Source of the DNA: Halococcus saccharolyticus DSM 5350
GTDB taxonomy: Archaea > Halobacteriota > Halobacteria > Halobacteriales > Halococcaceae
Length of the DNA: 64,000 nt
NCBI RefSeq assembly: GCF_000336915.1
Contig: NZ_AOMD01000005.1
Span: 1-64,000, forward strand
Direction: 5' to 3'
The notes below the pieces were generated by a model. It did not search any database, had not been told where the DNA came from, and worked only from the letters and a program-made list of their open reading frames with translations. Shown in pieces: positions 24,856-33,687 of this stretch (position 1 is the first letter of the stretch; each line of letters begins with the position of its first letter). The position numbers and the translations under genes were made by a program.

Positions 24856-25533
24856 CTATCTAGAAAGGGTGTTTAAAGGCTGCTGTATCTCGAGTGAGGA
24901 GGTGAGGAGCTGGCGCTCGCCACGTCGGAGGAGATTCGACAGGGACGGTTGGGAGATGTCTAACACCTCGGCAAGTTCTGCTGCCGACACTTGGCGTGGG
25001 CTCTCGTAGTAGCCACGCGAGACTGCGAGTTCCAAGGCCTCTCGCTGACGGTCAGTGAGTCCATCTCCTGTTGGGTCGTTGGAGGAGGAGGGCTCGGGCG
25101 TAATGGAGACGAGGTCGAGCGAGATTCCGTGGTTCTCAAATGTAGTATGGAAGTCGTGGAACGTCTCGTAGTCTGGGAATTCCTTCGTTTCGTGCCAGCC
25201 CTCGGACGTGATCAGCGTCGATTTCATCTTCACGCTCTCGAAGCGTTCAGGATCGAAGGCCGGGGCGATCGAGTCATCGAGTTCTACCGTGAGCTTGTAG
25301 ACAATTGTATCGTCCCGCTCGCCGAACGGCGTCACCGATACGACCTCATCAAGTGCTGCGAGTTGCGCGTCGGAGACGTCATCCTCAGCGTTGATTTCAA
25401 CGATAAACACCTGCGCGTTTGGCTCGATACAGAGGGAGTGAGAGCACACGATTTCGTCTGGTGGGAGCGTCTCCGGGATGCTGACGAGCGGGAGAACGGA
25501 TGACCGAAGTCGGAATTCCGTCGTGATGGTCAT
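24856..25533 (-). CDS. Bat-type (HTH_10) transcriptional regulator
   Basis: A 225-residue haloarchaeal regulator related to the C-terminal part of bacterio-opsin activator. Residues about 1-150 are a beta-rich sensor-like domain (VFIVEINAEDDVSDAQLAALDEV; DDTIVYKLTVELDD), and residues about 158-215 the HTH_10 domain: GLTDRQREALELAVSRGYYESPRQVSAAELAEVLDISQPSLSNLLRRGERQLL. No PAS or GAF domain is present, so the signal is probably bound by the N-terminal domain. It is the first gene of a putative regulator, cupin, SDR unit that it may control. Confidence 0.93.
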   Translation of the reverse strand: MTITTEFRLRSSVLPLVSIPETLPPDEIVCSHSLCIEPNAQVFIVEINAEDDVSDAQLAALDEVVSVTPFGERDDTIVYKLTVELDDSIAPAFDPERFESVKMKSTLITSEGWHETKEFPDYETFHDFHTTFENHGISLDLVSITPEPSSSNDPTGDGLTDRQREALELAVSRGYYESPRQVSAAELAEVLDISQPSLSNLLRRGERQLLTSSLEIQQPLNTLSR

Positions 25534-25772
25534 TGCGGGGAGTCAGGCCGTCCACACGCTTAAGCAGTCGGACGCCGCGGGTAGGTGCCACCACAACTGC
25601 GTCGGATCTGTCTCGTAACGGTGTCCTATACACTCCTAGCGGCACATTCGTCGAATTCTGTGGTCTCGAAGAACGCTTGCTGAATACACGCTCTATATCT
25701 TGCACACCGATTTTCAGCAAATCAATAATCTGTGATTTGAGAGACTCTAAAACCAGTACTAATCCCTGTAGC

Positions 25773-26363
25773 TCAGGCACTGCGAGACGTCGTGCCAGAC
25801 GATGTGGTGTCGCGTGTGGCTTTGCGGCTCCCCATGGCCAACACGATCATTGTCGCCCCCGTGCTGAGCAGTTTGATCCCGAAGACGAGGCCGACCACCC
25901 ACAGCGCACTGATCGGCCACCCGGCCCAGACCAGCGCGCCGGCGACGATGCCGATGACGCCGCTGGCGAGCAGCCAGCCCCACCCGGACGCCGGACGGAG
26001 CCGCACTCCCATCACGATCTCGATGAGACCCTCGATGACGAAAAACACTGCCAGCAGGAGCGTGAGCGTCAGCAACCCGAGGATCGGGTTCGCTATCAAC
26101 GCGATGCCGCTGACGACGTAGGCCACCGCGAGCAAGGCCTGCCAGATGAAACGTCTCGTTCCCTCGGCAGAGAAGACGTGAACAGCGTGGCTGATGCCAC
26201 CAATGACGAGCAATACACCGAGTATCGGCGAGAGGGCGATGCCGGTCACGAACGGCGAGAAGATCGCGATGATCCCCAACACCGACACAAGCACTCCGAC
26301 GCCCGCTAGTACTTGCCAGCTGCCAGTGAATGGTGGGCTTTTTCTGTTGGTTTCTGTACTCAT
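25773..26363 (-). CDS. HdeD/DUF308-family membrane protein
   Basis: A 196-residue protein with six hydrophobic segments, as in HdeD-like DUF308 proteins (WQVLAGVGVLVSVLGIIAIFSPFVTGIALSPILGVLLVIGGISHAVHVF). E. coli HdeD is tied to acid resistance; the haloarchaeal role is unproven. It is flanked on both sides by longer non-coding stretches on the same strand and appears monocistronic. A TATA-like GATTTATGG lies about 40 bp upstream. Confidence 0.87.
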   Translation of the reverse strand: MSTETNRKSPPFTGSWQVLAGVGVLVSVLGIIAIFSPFVTGIALSPILGVLLVIGGISHAVHVFSAEGTRRFIWQALLAVAYVVSGIALIANPILGLLTLTLLLAVFFVIEGLIEIVMGVRLRPASGWGWLLASGVIGIVAGALVWAGWPISALWVVGLVFGIKLLSTGATMIVLAMGSRKATRDTTSSGTTSRSA

Positions 26364-26687
26364 ATTCGCATCCTGCTATGCCATACGATACCTACAACCA
26401 TAAATCGTTCGAGATGTTCCATAATTGATTGAAGGTGGATTTTTCGTGACGCCGTGAGGCGATTCGGCTGATTGACACTGAGCGAACCACCACGTTATCG
26501 AGTACGGGCCGAACACACGAGCCCACTGGACATCGCCCAGTACACCGTCGATCGGCCGACGAGTTGGACCCGGAACCAATCACCGTGGATATCGTGTTCG
26601 GACGAGAGCAGCGATCCTAACCGTAGCAGGACTGTTTCGACGTATCACCGGTTGCGGTGAGACGGGAGTGGCTTTCGGGCGAGTCGG
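26364..26687. other. Non-coding stretch upstream of the HdeD-like gene
   Basis: About 320 bp without a gene I can support. The part next to 26363 holds the HdeD-like gene's promoter (TATA-like element near 26399-26407). Short open frames on the minus strand (26376-26579 and 26392-26583) overlap each other and show no family features. I see no terminal repeats or transposase remains. Confidence 0.5.
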
Positions 26688-27011
26688 TTACCGAGTCTTC
26701 ACTGCGGTTCCCGATAGATTGACCCACAACATTCCTTCGGACATCTCCTCGTAATCGAAGGCAGCACCGACGACGGCGTCCGCACCGAGATCCTCCGCTT
26801 CGGCTTCGATGTCCCTAAGTGCCTCCTTGCGACCTTTGGCGACTTTCTTCTCGTAGGATCTGCTTCGCCCACCAACGACGTCGCGAACGCCGGCGAAAAC
26901 ATCGCTCACGACGTTCGCGCCGATGATCGCCTCGCCCGAAACGACGCCGAGATACTCGGTGATCTCCGTTCCGTCGAGTCCGTCCGTAGTCGTAATGACA
27001 ACTTCTGCCAT
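26688..27011 (-). CDS. YbjQ/UPF0145 family protein
   Basis: A 107-residue protein of the YbjQ (DUF74, putative heavy-metal-binding) family. The typical order is visible: VITTTDGLDGTEITEYLGVVSGEAIIGANVVSDVFAGVRDVVGGRS, then YEKKVAKGRKEALRDIEAEAEDLGADAVVGAAFDYE. Members form pentamers; function is not established. Upstream on the minus strand is an AT-rich promoter (CTTATTATCTGATATTG) ending about 15 bp before the ATG. Confidence 0.93.
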   Translation of the reverse strand: MAEVVITTTDGLDGTEITEYLGVVSGEAIIGANVVSDVFAGVRDVVGGRSRSYEKKVAKGRKEALRDIEAEAEDLGADAVVGAAFDYEEMSEGMLWVNLSGTAVKTR

Positions 27012-27182
27012 GCGAGTACCTATATCAATATCAGATAATAAGATTTCCGGGCATACGGTCCGGATTCGTCTTCAGGACAGCGAATGCTCGTTGCGAGTGA
27101 TACTGTCATCACGGCTGATGCCGTTGCCGTGCCATCATTCGACGAGTCAACGACGGCGTTTGACGGTTCTATCCAATGATCG

Positions 27183-28661
27183 CTAACGGAGAGTCTCGCG
27201 AACCACATCGCGCTCCACGGTGCCGGAGGCCGTCCGCGGAAGCGAATCGACGAACGCGATCGTCCGCGGGATCTCGAAGCCGGCGAGACGCTCCCGGCAG
27301 TGAGTTCGTAGCGTCTCGGCATCGAGATCGTCGTCGGCGACGACGAGTGCGCCGACCCGCTCGCCCCACTCGGGGTCGTCGAGGCCCACGACCGCCGCGT
27401 CGTCCACGGCTGAATGGGCGCGGAGCGCGTCGGCGACCACCTCGGGATCGACGTTCTCCCCGCCGGTGACGATCTGTTCATCGAGTCGGCCCGTGACCCA
27501 CAGTCGCCCCTCGGTGTCGCGATAACCGACATCGCCGGTGTGAAAGCCGTGTTCGGAAACCGCTGCCGCGGTGGCGTCGGGGTCGTCGTAGTAGCTCGCG
27601 AACACTGTCGGCCCTGAGACGGCAATCTCACCTGTTTCGCCCGGAGCGACGCGTTCTCCTGCGGCGTCGATCACGGCGACGTCGGTCCCGACGAGCGGCT
27701 GACCGACGGTGCCCGAGTGGGCGAACGCTTCGTCCGGGCGAGCGGTGGCGACCTGGGAGGTCGTCTCGGTCATCCCGTAGGTCGGATGAACTGGAACGTT
27801 TCGGCGCTCACACCGCTCGATGAGACCTGTCGAAGCCGGCGCACCGCCGAGCAGGACGAACCGGAGCGAGTCGGGGAGATCGCCAGCGTCGAGCAGTCGC
27901 CGGAGCATGGTCGGGACGAGCGAGACGCCGGTGCAGTCGTGCTCGGCGAGCGCGTGGTGAGTTGCTGCGGTGTCGAAGCCCGTTCCGTCATTGCCGACGA
28001 GAACGGTCGTCGTTCCGTAGAGCGCGGAACGGACGATCGGCGCGAGTCCGCCCATGTGGTAGACCGACAGCGGGCTCAGCCACCGGTCGTCGGGCAGGAC
28101 GCCGAGCCGGAACGCCGAGGCGACCGCGCTCGCGACCAGGTTCCCGACCGTCAGCACGACGAGCTTCGGCCGGCCGGTCGTGCCCGACGTAGCGAGCATG
28201 AGACATGGATCGTCGCGAGACCACGTGGTCGGTTCGAACTCGGCCGTTTCGACATCGATGAGCGTCGTGACCTCGGTGCGTTCCGTGTCATTGACCGACG
28301 CGATTGGAACTTCACTCGCCTCAACAGCGTTCGCCTCGGTGTCGGCCTCGCAAATCAGACCAGCGAGGTCGGCACGTTCGATCCGCCCACCAAGCTCGCT
28401 CGGGGTCAGTCGGGTGTTCAACGGAGCGAGCACGCAACCGAGGCGCAGCGCGGCGTGGAGCAGCCGGACGGCGGCGGGACGAGTGTCGAGAAGACAGCCG
28501 AGATGGTCGCCTGGATCGATTCCCAGTTCCGCGAGGCGGCCTGCAGTCCGATCGACCGCCGCATCGAGTTTCGCGTAGCTCCACTCCCGGCCGGAACCGG
28601 CGTCGATCAGTGCGGTCGCGTCGGGCGTCGCGCGGGCGCGGTGGGCGAGAACGTCGTTCAT
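27183..28661 (-). CDS. menE: 2-succinylbenzoate--CoA ligase
   Basis: A 492-residue AMP-forming ligase assigned to menaquinone synthesis (activation of o-succinylbenzoate with CoA) by its overlap with menC. Motifs are LATSGTTGRPKLVVLT, PTYGMTETTSQVA, GFHTGDVGYRDTEGRLWVTGRLDEQIVTGGENVDP, and the C-terminal PRTASGTVERDVVR, where the usual catalytic Lys position reads Thr-Val, a deviation to check. The ATG at 28661 overlaps the menC stop (ATGA); an upstream in-frame start at 28715 inside menC was rejected. It is the last gene of menA-menC-menE. Confidence 0.93.
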   Translation of the reverse strand: MNDVLAHRARATPDATALIDAGSGREWSYAKLDAAVDRTAGRLAELGIDPGDHLGCLLDTRPAAVRLLHAALRLGCVLAPLNTRLTPSELGGRIERADLAGLICEADTEANAVEASEVPIASVNDTERTEVTTLIDVETAEFEPTTWSRDDPCLMLATSGTTGRPKLVVLTVGNLVASAVASAFRLGVLPDDRWLSPLSVYHMGGLAPIVRSALYGTTTVLVGNDGTGFDTAATHHALAEHDCTGVSLVPTMLRRLLDAGDLPDSLRFVLLGGAPASTGLIERCERRNVPVHPTYGMTETTSQVATARPDEAFAHSGTVGQPLVGTDVAVIDAAGERVAPGETGEIAVSGPTVFASYYDDPDATAAAVSEHGFHTGDVGYRDTEGRLWVTGRLDEQIVTGGENVDPEVVADALRAHSAVDDAAVVGLDDPEWGERVGALVVADDDLDAETLRTHCRERLAGFEIPRTIAFVDSLPRTASGTVERDVVRETLR

Positions 28662-29695
28662 CGGACCTCCCGGTTCGGTGGCTCCGGGGCGGAACCGGGG
28701 TCCTGTGGAACGCACACCTCGCCGTCCATGACCGGTGCAGGATCCGAAACGAGATCCTCAGCGAGCCGGTCGGCGGTCGCGAGGCCGCACGCCGGCGGAT
28801 CGGAAAGACTCGCGGCGACGTGGACCGCCCCCGTCCGCGCGAGCGCGCCGTCGATCGTCGTGGTGACCACCGCGTCGAGGCCGGCCTCACGGGCGCGCAG
28901 CGCGGCCTCCCTCGCACGATCCGGTCCACCGAGCACCATCGGTTTCACGACGAGTACGTCCGCCACGTCCGCAGTCAGCACAGTCTCGACGGCGTGTTCG
29001 GCGAACGACTCGTCGAGTGCGATACCGACCGCCCCCCCGCGGAGCGTGGCGTGGCCGGCGAGGTCGTCCGGGGCGAGCGGCTGTTCGACGAACGCCACGT
29101 CGAGATCGGCGAACGTGTCGAGCGCCATCCCCGCTTCTTCGCGACTCCACGCGCCGTTCGCATCGGCGCGCAGCTCGGTCTCGTCGCCGACCGCGTTTCG
29201 GACCGCGTCAAGCCGAGCGACATCCTCGGCGACCTCGCGTGCACCGACCTTGACCTTGAGCGTCGAGAACCCCTGCTCGACCGCCCGAGCCGCCTCGTCG
29301 GCGGTTTCTTCAACCGTTCCATCGCCAACGGTCGCATTGACGGGAACTCGTTCCGTATGTTCGCCACCGAGATGGCGGTACAGCGGAACGCCAGCGGCCC
29401 GTGATCGTGCGTCGCAGAGCGCGAGTGCGAGTCCGTGACGGGCCGCCGGAGCACCGTCGTCGAGCGTTGCGAGCGCAGCGTCCCAGCCGTCGGTTGCAAC
29501 GGCTCGTCGAGCACGACCGAGCGCGTCGCGGCATTCGTCGATCGATTCGGTCCAGCCGGGCAACGGCGTCGCCTCGCCGACACCGCGGATGCCATCCACA
29601 TCGACGAATACGAGAAACCCCTCGCGGGCGTCGATAGTGCCGCGGGCGGTCGCGAGCGGTGTAGCGAGTGCGAGCGAGAACCGCTCGATCCTCAT
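28658..29695 (-). CDS. menC: o-Succinylbenzoate synthase
   Basis: A 345-residue enolase-superfamily dehydratase that turns SHCHC into o-succinylbenzoate. Catalytic features are in order: TLKVKVG (the KxK acid/base), RADANGAW (metal Asp), VAFVEQPLAPDD (metal Glu), IALDESF (metal Asp) and VVKPMVLGG (second Lys). The ATG at 29695 overlaps the menA stop (ATGA), and its own stop overlaps menE, so the three genes are translationally coupled. The long upstream in-frame extension (to 29947) lies inside menA and is not used. Confidence 0.95.
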   Translation of the reverse strand: MRIERFSLALATPLATARGTIDAREGFLVFVDVDGIRGVGEATPLPGWTESIDECRDALGRARRAVATDGWDAALATLDDGAPAARHGLALALCDARSRAAGVPLYRHLGGEHTERVPVNATVGDGTVEETADEAARAVEQGFSTLKVKVGAREVAEDVARLDAVRNAVGDETELRADANGAWSREEAGMALDTFADLDVAFVEQPLAPDDLAGHATLRGGAVGIALDESFAEHAVETVLTADVADVLVVKPMVLGGPDRAREAALRAREAGLDAVVTTTIDGALARTGAVHVAASLSDPPACGLATADRLAEDLVSDPAPVMDGEVCVPQDPGSAPEPPNREVR

Positions 29696-30636
29696 GCGAG
29701 CACTCCCGGGAGGGCGAGACCGATCGCGAACAGGGCGGAGTGAGCAGCGAGTAGTTTTCCTACGTGTTCGAGCGCGGGGTTGAGTGCTGTCCCGTCGGTT
29801 CTGGTCAGCACTGTCCGAGCGATCCGTGCGGCGTATGGCAACGTGAGAAGTGGGGCGAGCACCGCAAGATTGCCATCGACGAGCCAGAAGACGATCGGGA
29901 CGGTGTACGCCATCCCCAACATGAGGAGGAACTCGACCCGGCTCCACCGGTAGCCGATCAAGACCGCGAGCGAGCGCTTGCCAGCGGCCCGGTCGGTTTC
30001 GAGATCACGGACGTTGTTGACGACGAGGATGTTCGTCGAGAGCGCCGCGGCCGGGAGGCTCGCCACCACGGCCGCGAGCGGCAGCGTTCCGGGTGGTGGT
30101 GTGAGCGGAAAGGGCGAAGCGGCGGCGGCCGCTTGGACGTAGTAGGTGCCGGTAACCGCAACGAGACCGAAGAAGACGAACACGAACAGATCGCCGAGTC
30201 CGTAGGAGCCGAGCGGGTAGGGGCCGCCGGCGTAGAGGACGCCTGCGGCGACGCTCGCGAGGCCGATCACGACGATCGGGAGGCCGCCAACATAGACGAG
30301 ATAGGTGCCGACGAGGATCGAGAGCGCGAAGGTCGCGATCATCGCCCACCTGACCTCCGCGGGGGCGATCAGTCCGGACTGAGTGACCCTGGTAAACCCC
30401 TCGCGGTCGTCGGAGTCGACCCCGGATTTGGCGTCGTAGTAGTCATTGGCGAAGTTCGTCCCGATCTGGATCAAGAGTGCGCCGATCAGCGCCGCGAACG
30501 CGGGCAGCGGGGCGAACGCACCCGTCCCGAGCGCGAGTCCGGTGCCGACGATCACCGGCGCGGCGGCCGCCGGCAGCGTCTGTGGACGAGCGGCCATCAC
30601 CCACGCTTGCCGCCGTGAAACCTCCTGCGTACTCAT
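29692..30636 (-). CDS. menA: 1,4-Dihydroxy-2-naphthoate polyprenyltransferase
   Basis: A 314-residue UbiA-family membrane prenyltransferase that attaches the isoprenoid tail to DHNA in menaquinone synthesis. The two Asp-rich motifs are present: NFANDYYDAKSGVDSDDREG and NNVRDLETDRAAGKRS, and about eight or nine hydrophobic helices are visible. The ATG at 30636 is chosen because the protein begins with the typical STQEVSRRQAWVMAARPQTLPAA; upstream in-frame codons up to 30810 look non-coding. It is the first gene of menA-menC-menE and divergent from an MFS gene. Confidence 0.95.
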   Translation of the reverse strand: MSTQEVSRRQAWVMAARPQTLPAAAAPVIVGTGLALGTGAFAPLPAFAALIGALLIQIGTNFANDYYDAKSGVDSDDREGFTRVTQSGLIAPAEVRWAMIATFALSILVGTYLVYVGGLPIVVIGLASVAAGVLYAGGPYPLGSYGLGDLFVFVFFGLVAVTGTYYVQAAAAASPFPLTPPPGTLPLAAVVASLPAAALSTNILVVNNVRDLETDRAAGKRSLAVLIGYRWSRVEFLLMLGMAYTVPIVFWLVDGNLAVLAPLLTLPYAARIARTVLTRTDGTALNPALEHVGKLLAAHSALFAIGLALPGVLA

Positions 30637-30814
30637 TGTCGGAAAATCGGTCTCGCGCCGCATAGTGACTACGGTTTCAGGGGTGGGCCAAACGGTCGAA
30701 ACGGGATGGCCTGGATGGTCGACACGGAACGTACGGAACGGTCGACACAGAGGCGAGAGGGATGGCAACGGCACAAAGACGAAGAGGTTTGTAGTCACCC
30801 TGGGAACCACCGAC

Positions 30815-32023
30815 GTGAGCTACGTAGAGGCCTCCAGTCGCCGGTCGCGATACGAGACGGTCGGACTCGTCGTCGGTTTCTTCCTGCTCTCGACCGCCGC
30901 GGCAGCGTACGAGATCGCGCCCGCAAGCGTCCTTCCACTGGTTCGCACATCGATGGGGATCGACGCGAGTGCGGCGGGCTGGCTGATGAGTGTGATGTAC
31001 GCGACCGCCGTCGTCGCCAGCGTGCCGGTCGGGATCGCGCTCGATCGGGTTTCGGTGCGGCGAGCGATGACGGTCGGCGGGATCGCGCTGGTCGTGGCGG
31101 GCGTCTGGGGGTGGTTCGCGGCGGCGGCCGGCGCGTACTGGTGGTTGCTCGTCTCGCGCGTGCTCGGCGGGATCGCGTACGTGCTCTTCTGGAACGCCGG
31201 CGCGAACACCATCGGTCGCGCAGTCGGCCCCGACGTCCGCGCGACCGCGGTCGGGATCTTCACCGCGAGCGCACCGGTCGGATTCGCGCTCGGCCAGTTC
31301 GGGAGCCCGCTGCTCGCGCGGCCGTTCGGCTGGCCCACAATCTTGCCCGCGTTCGCGGCGATCGCCGTCGTCGGCCTCGGTATCTTCCTGCTCGCGACCC
31401 ACGGGCGCTCGATCGACGTCGAGGCGGACAGCCCCGATCGCGACGGTTTCGTTCGTCTCTTCACCGATACCGCCGTCTGGACGCTCTGTGCCTGCTGTTT
31501 TCTCGCGTACTCGCTGTACCTTTTTCTCAACACGTGGCTCCCGAGCTTCATGGTCGAGCAGTTCGGCGTTCCGTTGGCGGTTGGCGGGGTTCTCACCGCG
31601 CTCTTCCCGGCGATCGGGGTCGTCTCGCGGTCGAGCAGTGGGGCACTCTCCGATCGAGTGTTCGGGCGTCGTCGCCGCCCCGTGACCGTGGCCGCCTTCG
31701 CCATCGCGACGCCCGCCGTCGTCGCGTTCGCCGTGGTGTCGCGCGTTGCGGTGCTCGTCGTGGTGTTGGTCGTCAGCGGTTTTGCGGTCCAGCTCGCCAT
31801 CGGCCTCCTGTTCTCGTACGTGACCGAGGTCGTCGCCGCCGAGGTGCGGACCACGGCGGTCTCGCTGCTGACGAGCGTCGGCCTGTTTGGCGCGTTCGTC
31901 GCCCCGATCGCCGCCGGCCGGATCATCGACGGAGTGGGCTACACCCCGGCGTTCGTGCTCGCGGGTGGTGTTGCGCTGCTCGGCGTCGTTCTCGCGTGGC
32001 ATGCGCCCGAATCAGACGGGTGA
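30815..32023 (+). CDS. MFS transporter
   Basis: A 402-residue major facilitator with 12 predicted helices. The loop 2-3 motif is VGIALDRVSVRRAMTVGG and the loop 8-9 counterpart SSSGALSDRVFGRRRRPVTV. The closest type is the cyanate/nitrate-nitrite-like MFS group (GLLFSYVTEVVAAEVRTTAVSLLTSVGLFGAFVAP), but the substrate is unclear. The start is the GTG at 30815, just before the first helix; the frame runs further upstream but overlaps menA in antisense. It is followed after 100 bp by a degraded second MFS gene. Confidence 0.9.
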   Translation: MSYVEASSRRSRYETVGLVVGFFLLSTAAAAYEIAPASVLPLVRTSMGIDASAAGWLMSVMYATAVVASVPVGIALDRVSVRRAMTVGGIALVVAGVWGWFAAAAGAYWWLLVSRVLGGIAYVLFWNAGANTIGRAVGPDVRATAVGIFTASAPVGFALGQFGSPLLARPFGWPTILPAFAAIAVVGLGIFLLATHGRSIDVEADSPDRDGFVRLFTDTAVWTLCACCFLAYSLYLFLNTWLPSFMVEQFGVPLAVGGVLTALFPAIGVVSRSSSGALSDRVFGRRRRPVTVAAFAIATPAVVAFAVVSRVAVLVVVLVVSGFAVQLAIGLLFSYVTEVVAAEVRTTAVSLLTSVGLFGAFVAPIAAGRIIDGVGYTPAFVLAGGVALLGVVLAWHAPESDG

Positions 32024-32123
32024 GTCGCGGCCCGTCCCCGGATCGATTCGGTATCTCTTTTTTGTCCCGCGTCACCGACGAACGGACGATGGCTACGAGT
32101 CGAGTCCAGTAGTCGGAGGGGCG

Positions 32124-32812
32124 ATGAGCGCTCACTCCGAGCGCGCACGCGAGATTCTCGGGTTCTCACGGTGGTGGCAGATCGTCGCCGCGGTGGTGAT
32201 GATGGCGCTCGTGAGCCCCTATCAGTACGTCTGGTCGTCGATACGCGGGCCGCTCGCCAACGATCTCGGCATCTCACTGCCGGCGCTCGGGTTCGTATTC
32301 ACGCTGTACGTGATCTTCCAGTCGGGATCGCAGTTTCCCGTCGGATGGGTCCGCGACCGCCGCGGGCCACGCGGACTGTGCCCCCGATCGCCGACGGGGT
32401 GGGACGGTTGAGCGTCGGCGGCATTTCGGACCGGCTCGGCCGCAAGCGATCGATGGCGGTGGCGTTCTCGCTCTGTGGACTCGGGTTGTTCGCACTCGTC
32501 GGAGCGGGCGCGGTCGGGACGTCGGCAGCCTTCCTCTGTGCAGTGGCCGTCGCCGCCTTCTTCGAAGGTACACAGTACACGCTGTTTCCGAGCCTCGTAG
32601 CCGATTACTACGGCCACGCACACTCCTCGACGAACTACGCGGTGCTCTACTCCGCGAAGATGATCGGCGGCGTCTTCGGCGGCACCGCCGTGGGCTGGCT
32701 CGTCACCGCGACCGACTGGTCGGTGGCCTTTCTCGTCGGCGGGGCGCTGGCGGTCGGTGCCAGTCTCGGCGCGATCGTGCTGCGCCCGCCCGGCGATGCG
32801 GCGACCGACTGA
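32124..32812 (+). pseudogene. Internally deleted MFS transporter (OFA-like) pseudogene
   Basis: The first about 85 codons from ATG 32124 encode helices 1-2 of an oxalate/formate-antiporter-like MFS (SRWWQIVAAVVMMALVSPYQYVWSSIRGPL...GWVRDRRGPRG), then the frame ends at 32411. In another frame, from about 32385 to 32812, the C-terminal third continues (GVGRLSVGGISDRLGRKRSM...FLVGGALAVGASLGAIVLRPP), matching the loop 8-9 motif and helices 9-12. Helices 3-7 or so are missing. The total length is 689 bp against about 1.25 kb for an intact gene. I read this as an internal deletion plus frame change, so a dead gene. Confidence 0.82.
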
Positions 32813-32915
32813 GAGGCAACTGGCCCGAGAGGTGACTTGGTCGAACCGGCCGATCCTTTCGAGCGAGATCGACGGCGGCCGACGAGTTATTCGGGCCACC
32901 GGACGACGAACGGTC

Positions 32916-33377
32916 GTGAGCGATCCGAACTTCGAGAGCTTCAACCACGAGTCGCACATGCGACGAGCGTTCGAACTCGCTCGCGAGGCCACAGATCGTG
33001 GCGACCGGCCCTACGGCTCCGTGCTGGTCCGCGACGACGAAATCGTGATAGGCGACTCGAACCGTGTGCGCACTGAAGACGACGTTCGTCGCCATCCCGA
33101 ACTCCACCTCGCGTATCGTGCGTGTCGGGAGTTCGATCCCGACGAACGTGCCGCAACGGCGATGTACACCAGCACGGAGCCGTGTCCGATGTGTGCCGGC
33201 GGGATGCGTACCGCAGCGTTCGGCCGGGTCGTCTACAGCGTCGGTGGCGACGAGCTTCCCGACTTCGGCCGCGACGAACCGTCAGTCCGATCCGCGACGA
33301 TTCTCGACTGTGTCACCGAGGTCGTTGGCCCCGTTCTGAACGACGAAGGACGGCGGATTCACCACGAGTTCGACTGA
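32916..33377 (+). CDS. Nucleoside/guanine deaminase-family protein
   Basis: A 153-residue zinc deaminase of the CMP/dCMP-deaminase superfamily. The zinc site is formed by RRHPELHLAYRA (H-x-E) and the PCPMCAGGM motif, with the usual 27-30-residue spacing and EDDVRRHPE resembling guanine deaminase and TadA. The substrate may be guanine, a cytidine or a tRNA adenosine; the size and C-terminal tail (IHHEFD) fit free nucleobase/nucleoside deaminases better than TadA. The GTG at 32916 is chosen because a TATA-like GAGTTATTC lies about 25-30 bp upstream and the longer frame overlaps the MFS pseudogene. Confidence 0.85.
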   Translation: MSDPNFESFNHESHMRRAFELAREATDRGDRPYGSVLVRDDEIVIGDSNRVRTEDDVRRHPELHLAYRACREFDPDERAATAMYTSTEPCPMCAGGMRTAAFGRVVYSVGGDELPDFGRDEPSVRSATILDCVTEVVGPVLNDEGRRIHHEFD

Positions 33378-33687
33378 CAACTCTCCGGGCGCTGTGGCGG
33401 CCGTCGGCTGCCGGCGGCCGGCGTCGTAGTTCAGCTGGCGCGTTGGTCGTCGATCGGCGGCGTGTCGATGTTCGTCGCCGAGCCGACGCCCACACGATCC
33501 AGAACGGATGGGCCGTTCGAGACGATGCGAACATCCGAAGCGGCGGCTGGTACGAGGACGCCGCGCACCGCGAAATTCCTCGCCGATCACCGATCGACCG
33601 CCATCGAGAGTAGCTCGAGAGGCGAAATTCGATCACCAGTCATACCGTCCGATGACGCTCACCTGTGTGATGACTATCGGTGGTCGG
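33378..33687. other. Non-coding stretch between deaminase and MFS genes
   Basis: A 310-bp interval between two converging genes. I see no convincing coding frame, RNA gene or repeat. A segment GTAGTTCAGCTGGC near 33425 recalls a tRNA D-arm, but no acceptor stem, anticodon arm or T-arm follows. Confidence 0.5.

Noticed and set aside
26376-26583. Two short minus-strand frames in the HdeD upstream region, possibly transposase remnants
   Set aside because: No transposase motif, no terminal repeats, and the frames overlap each other.
33420-33500. tRNA-like segment GTAGTTCAGCTGGC
   Set aside because: Resembles a D-arm only; no pairing acceptor stem, anticodon arm or TTC-containing T-arm in the following 70 bp.
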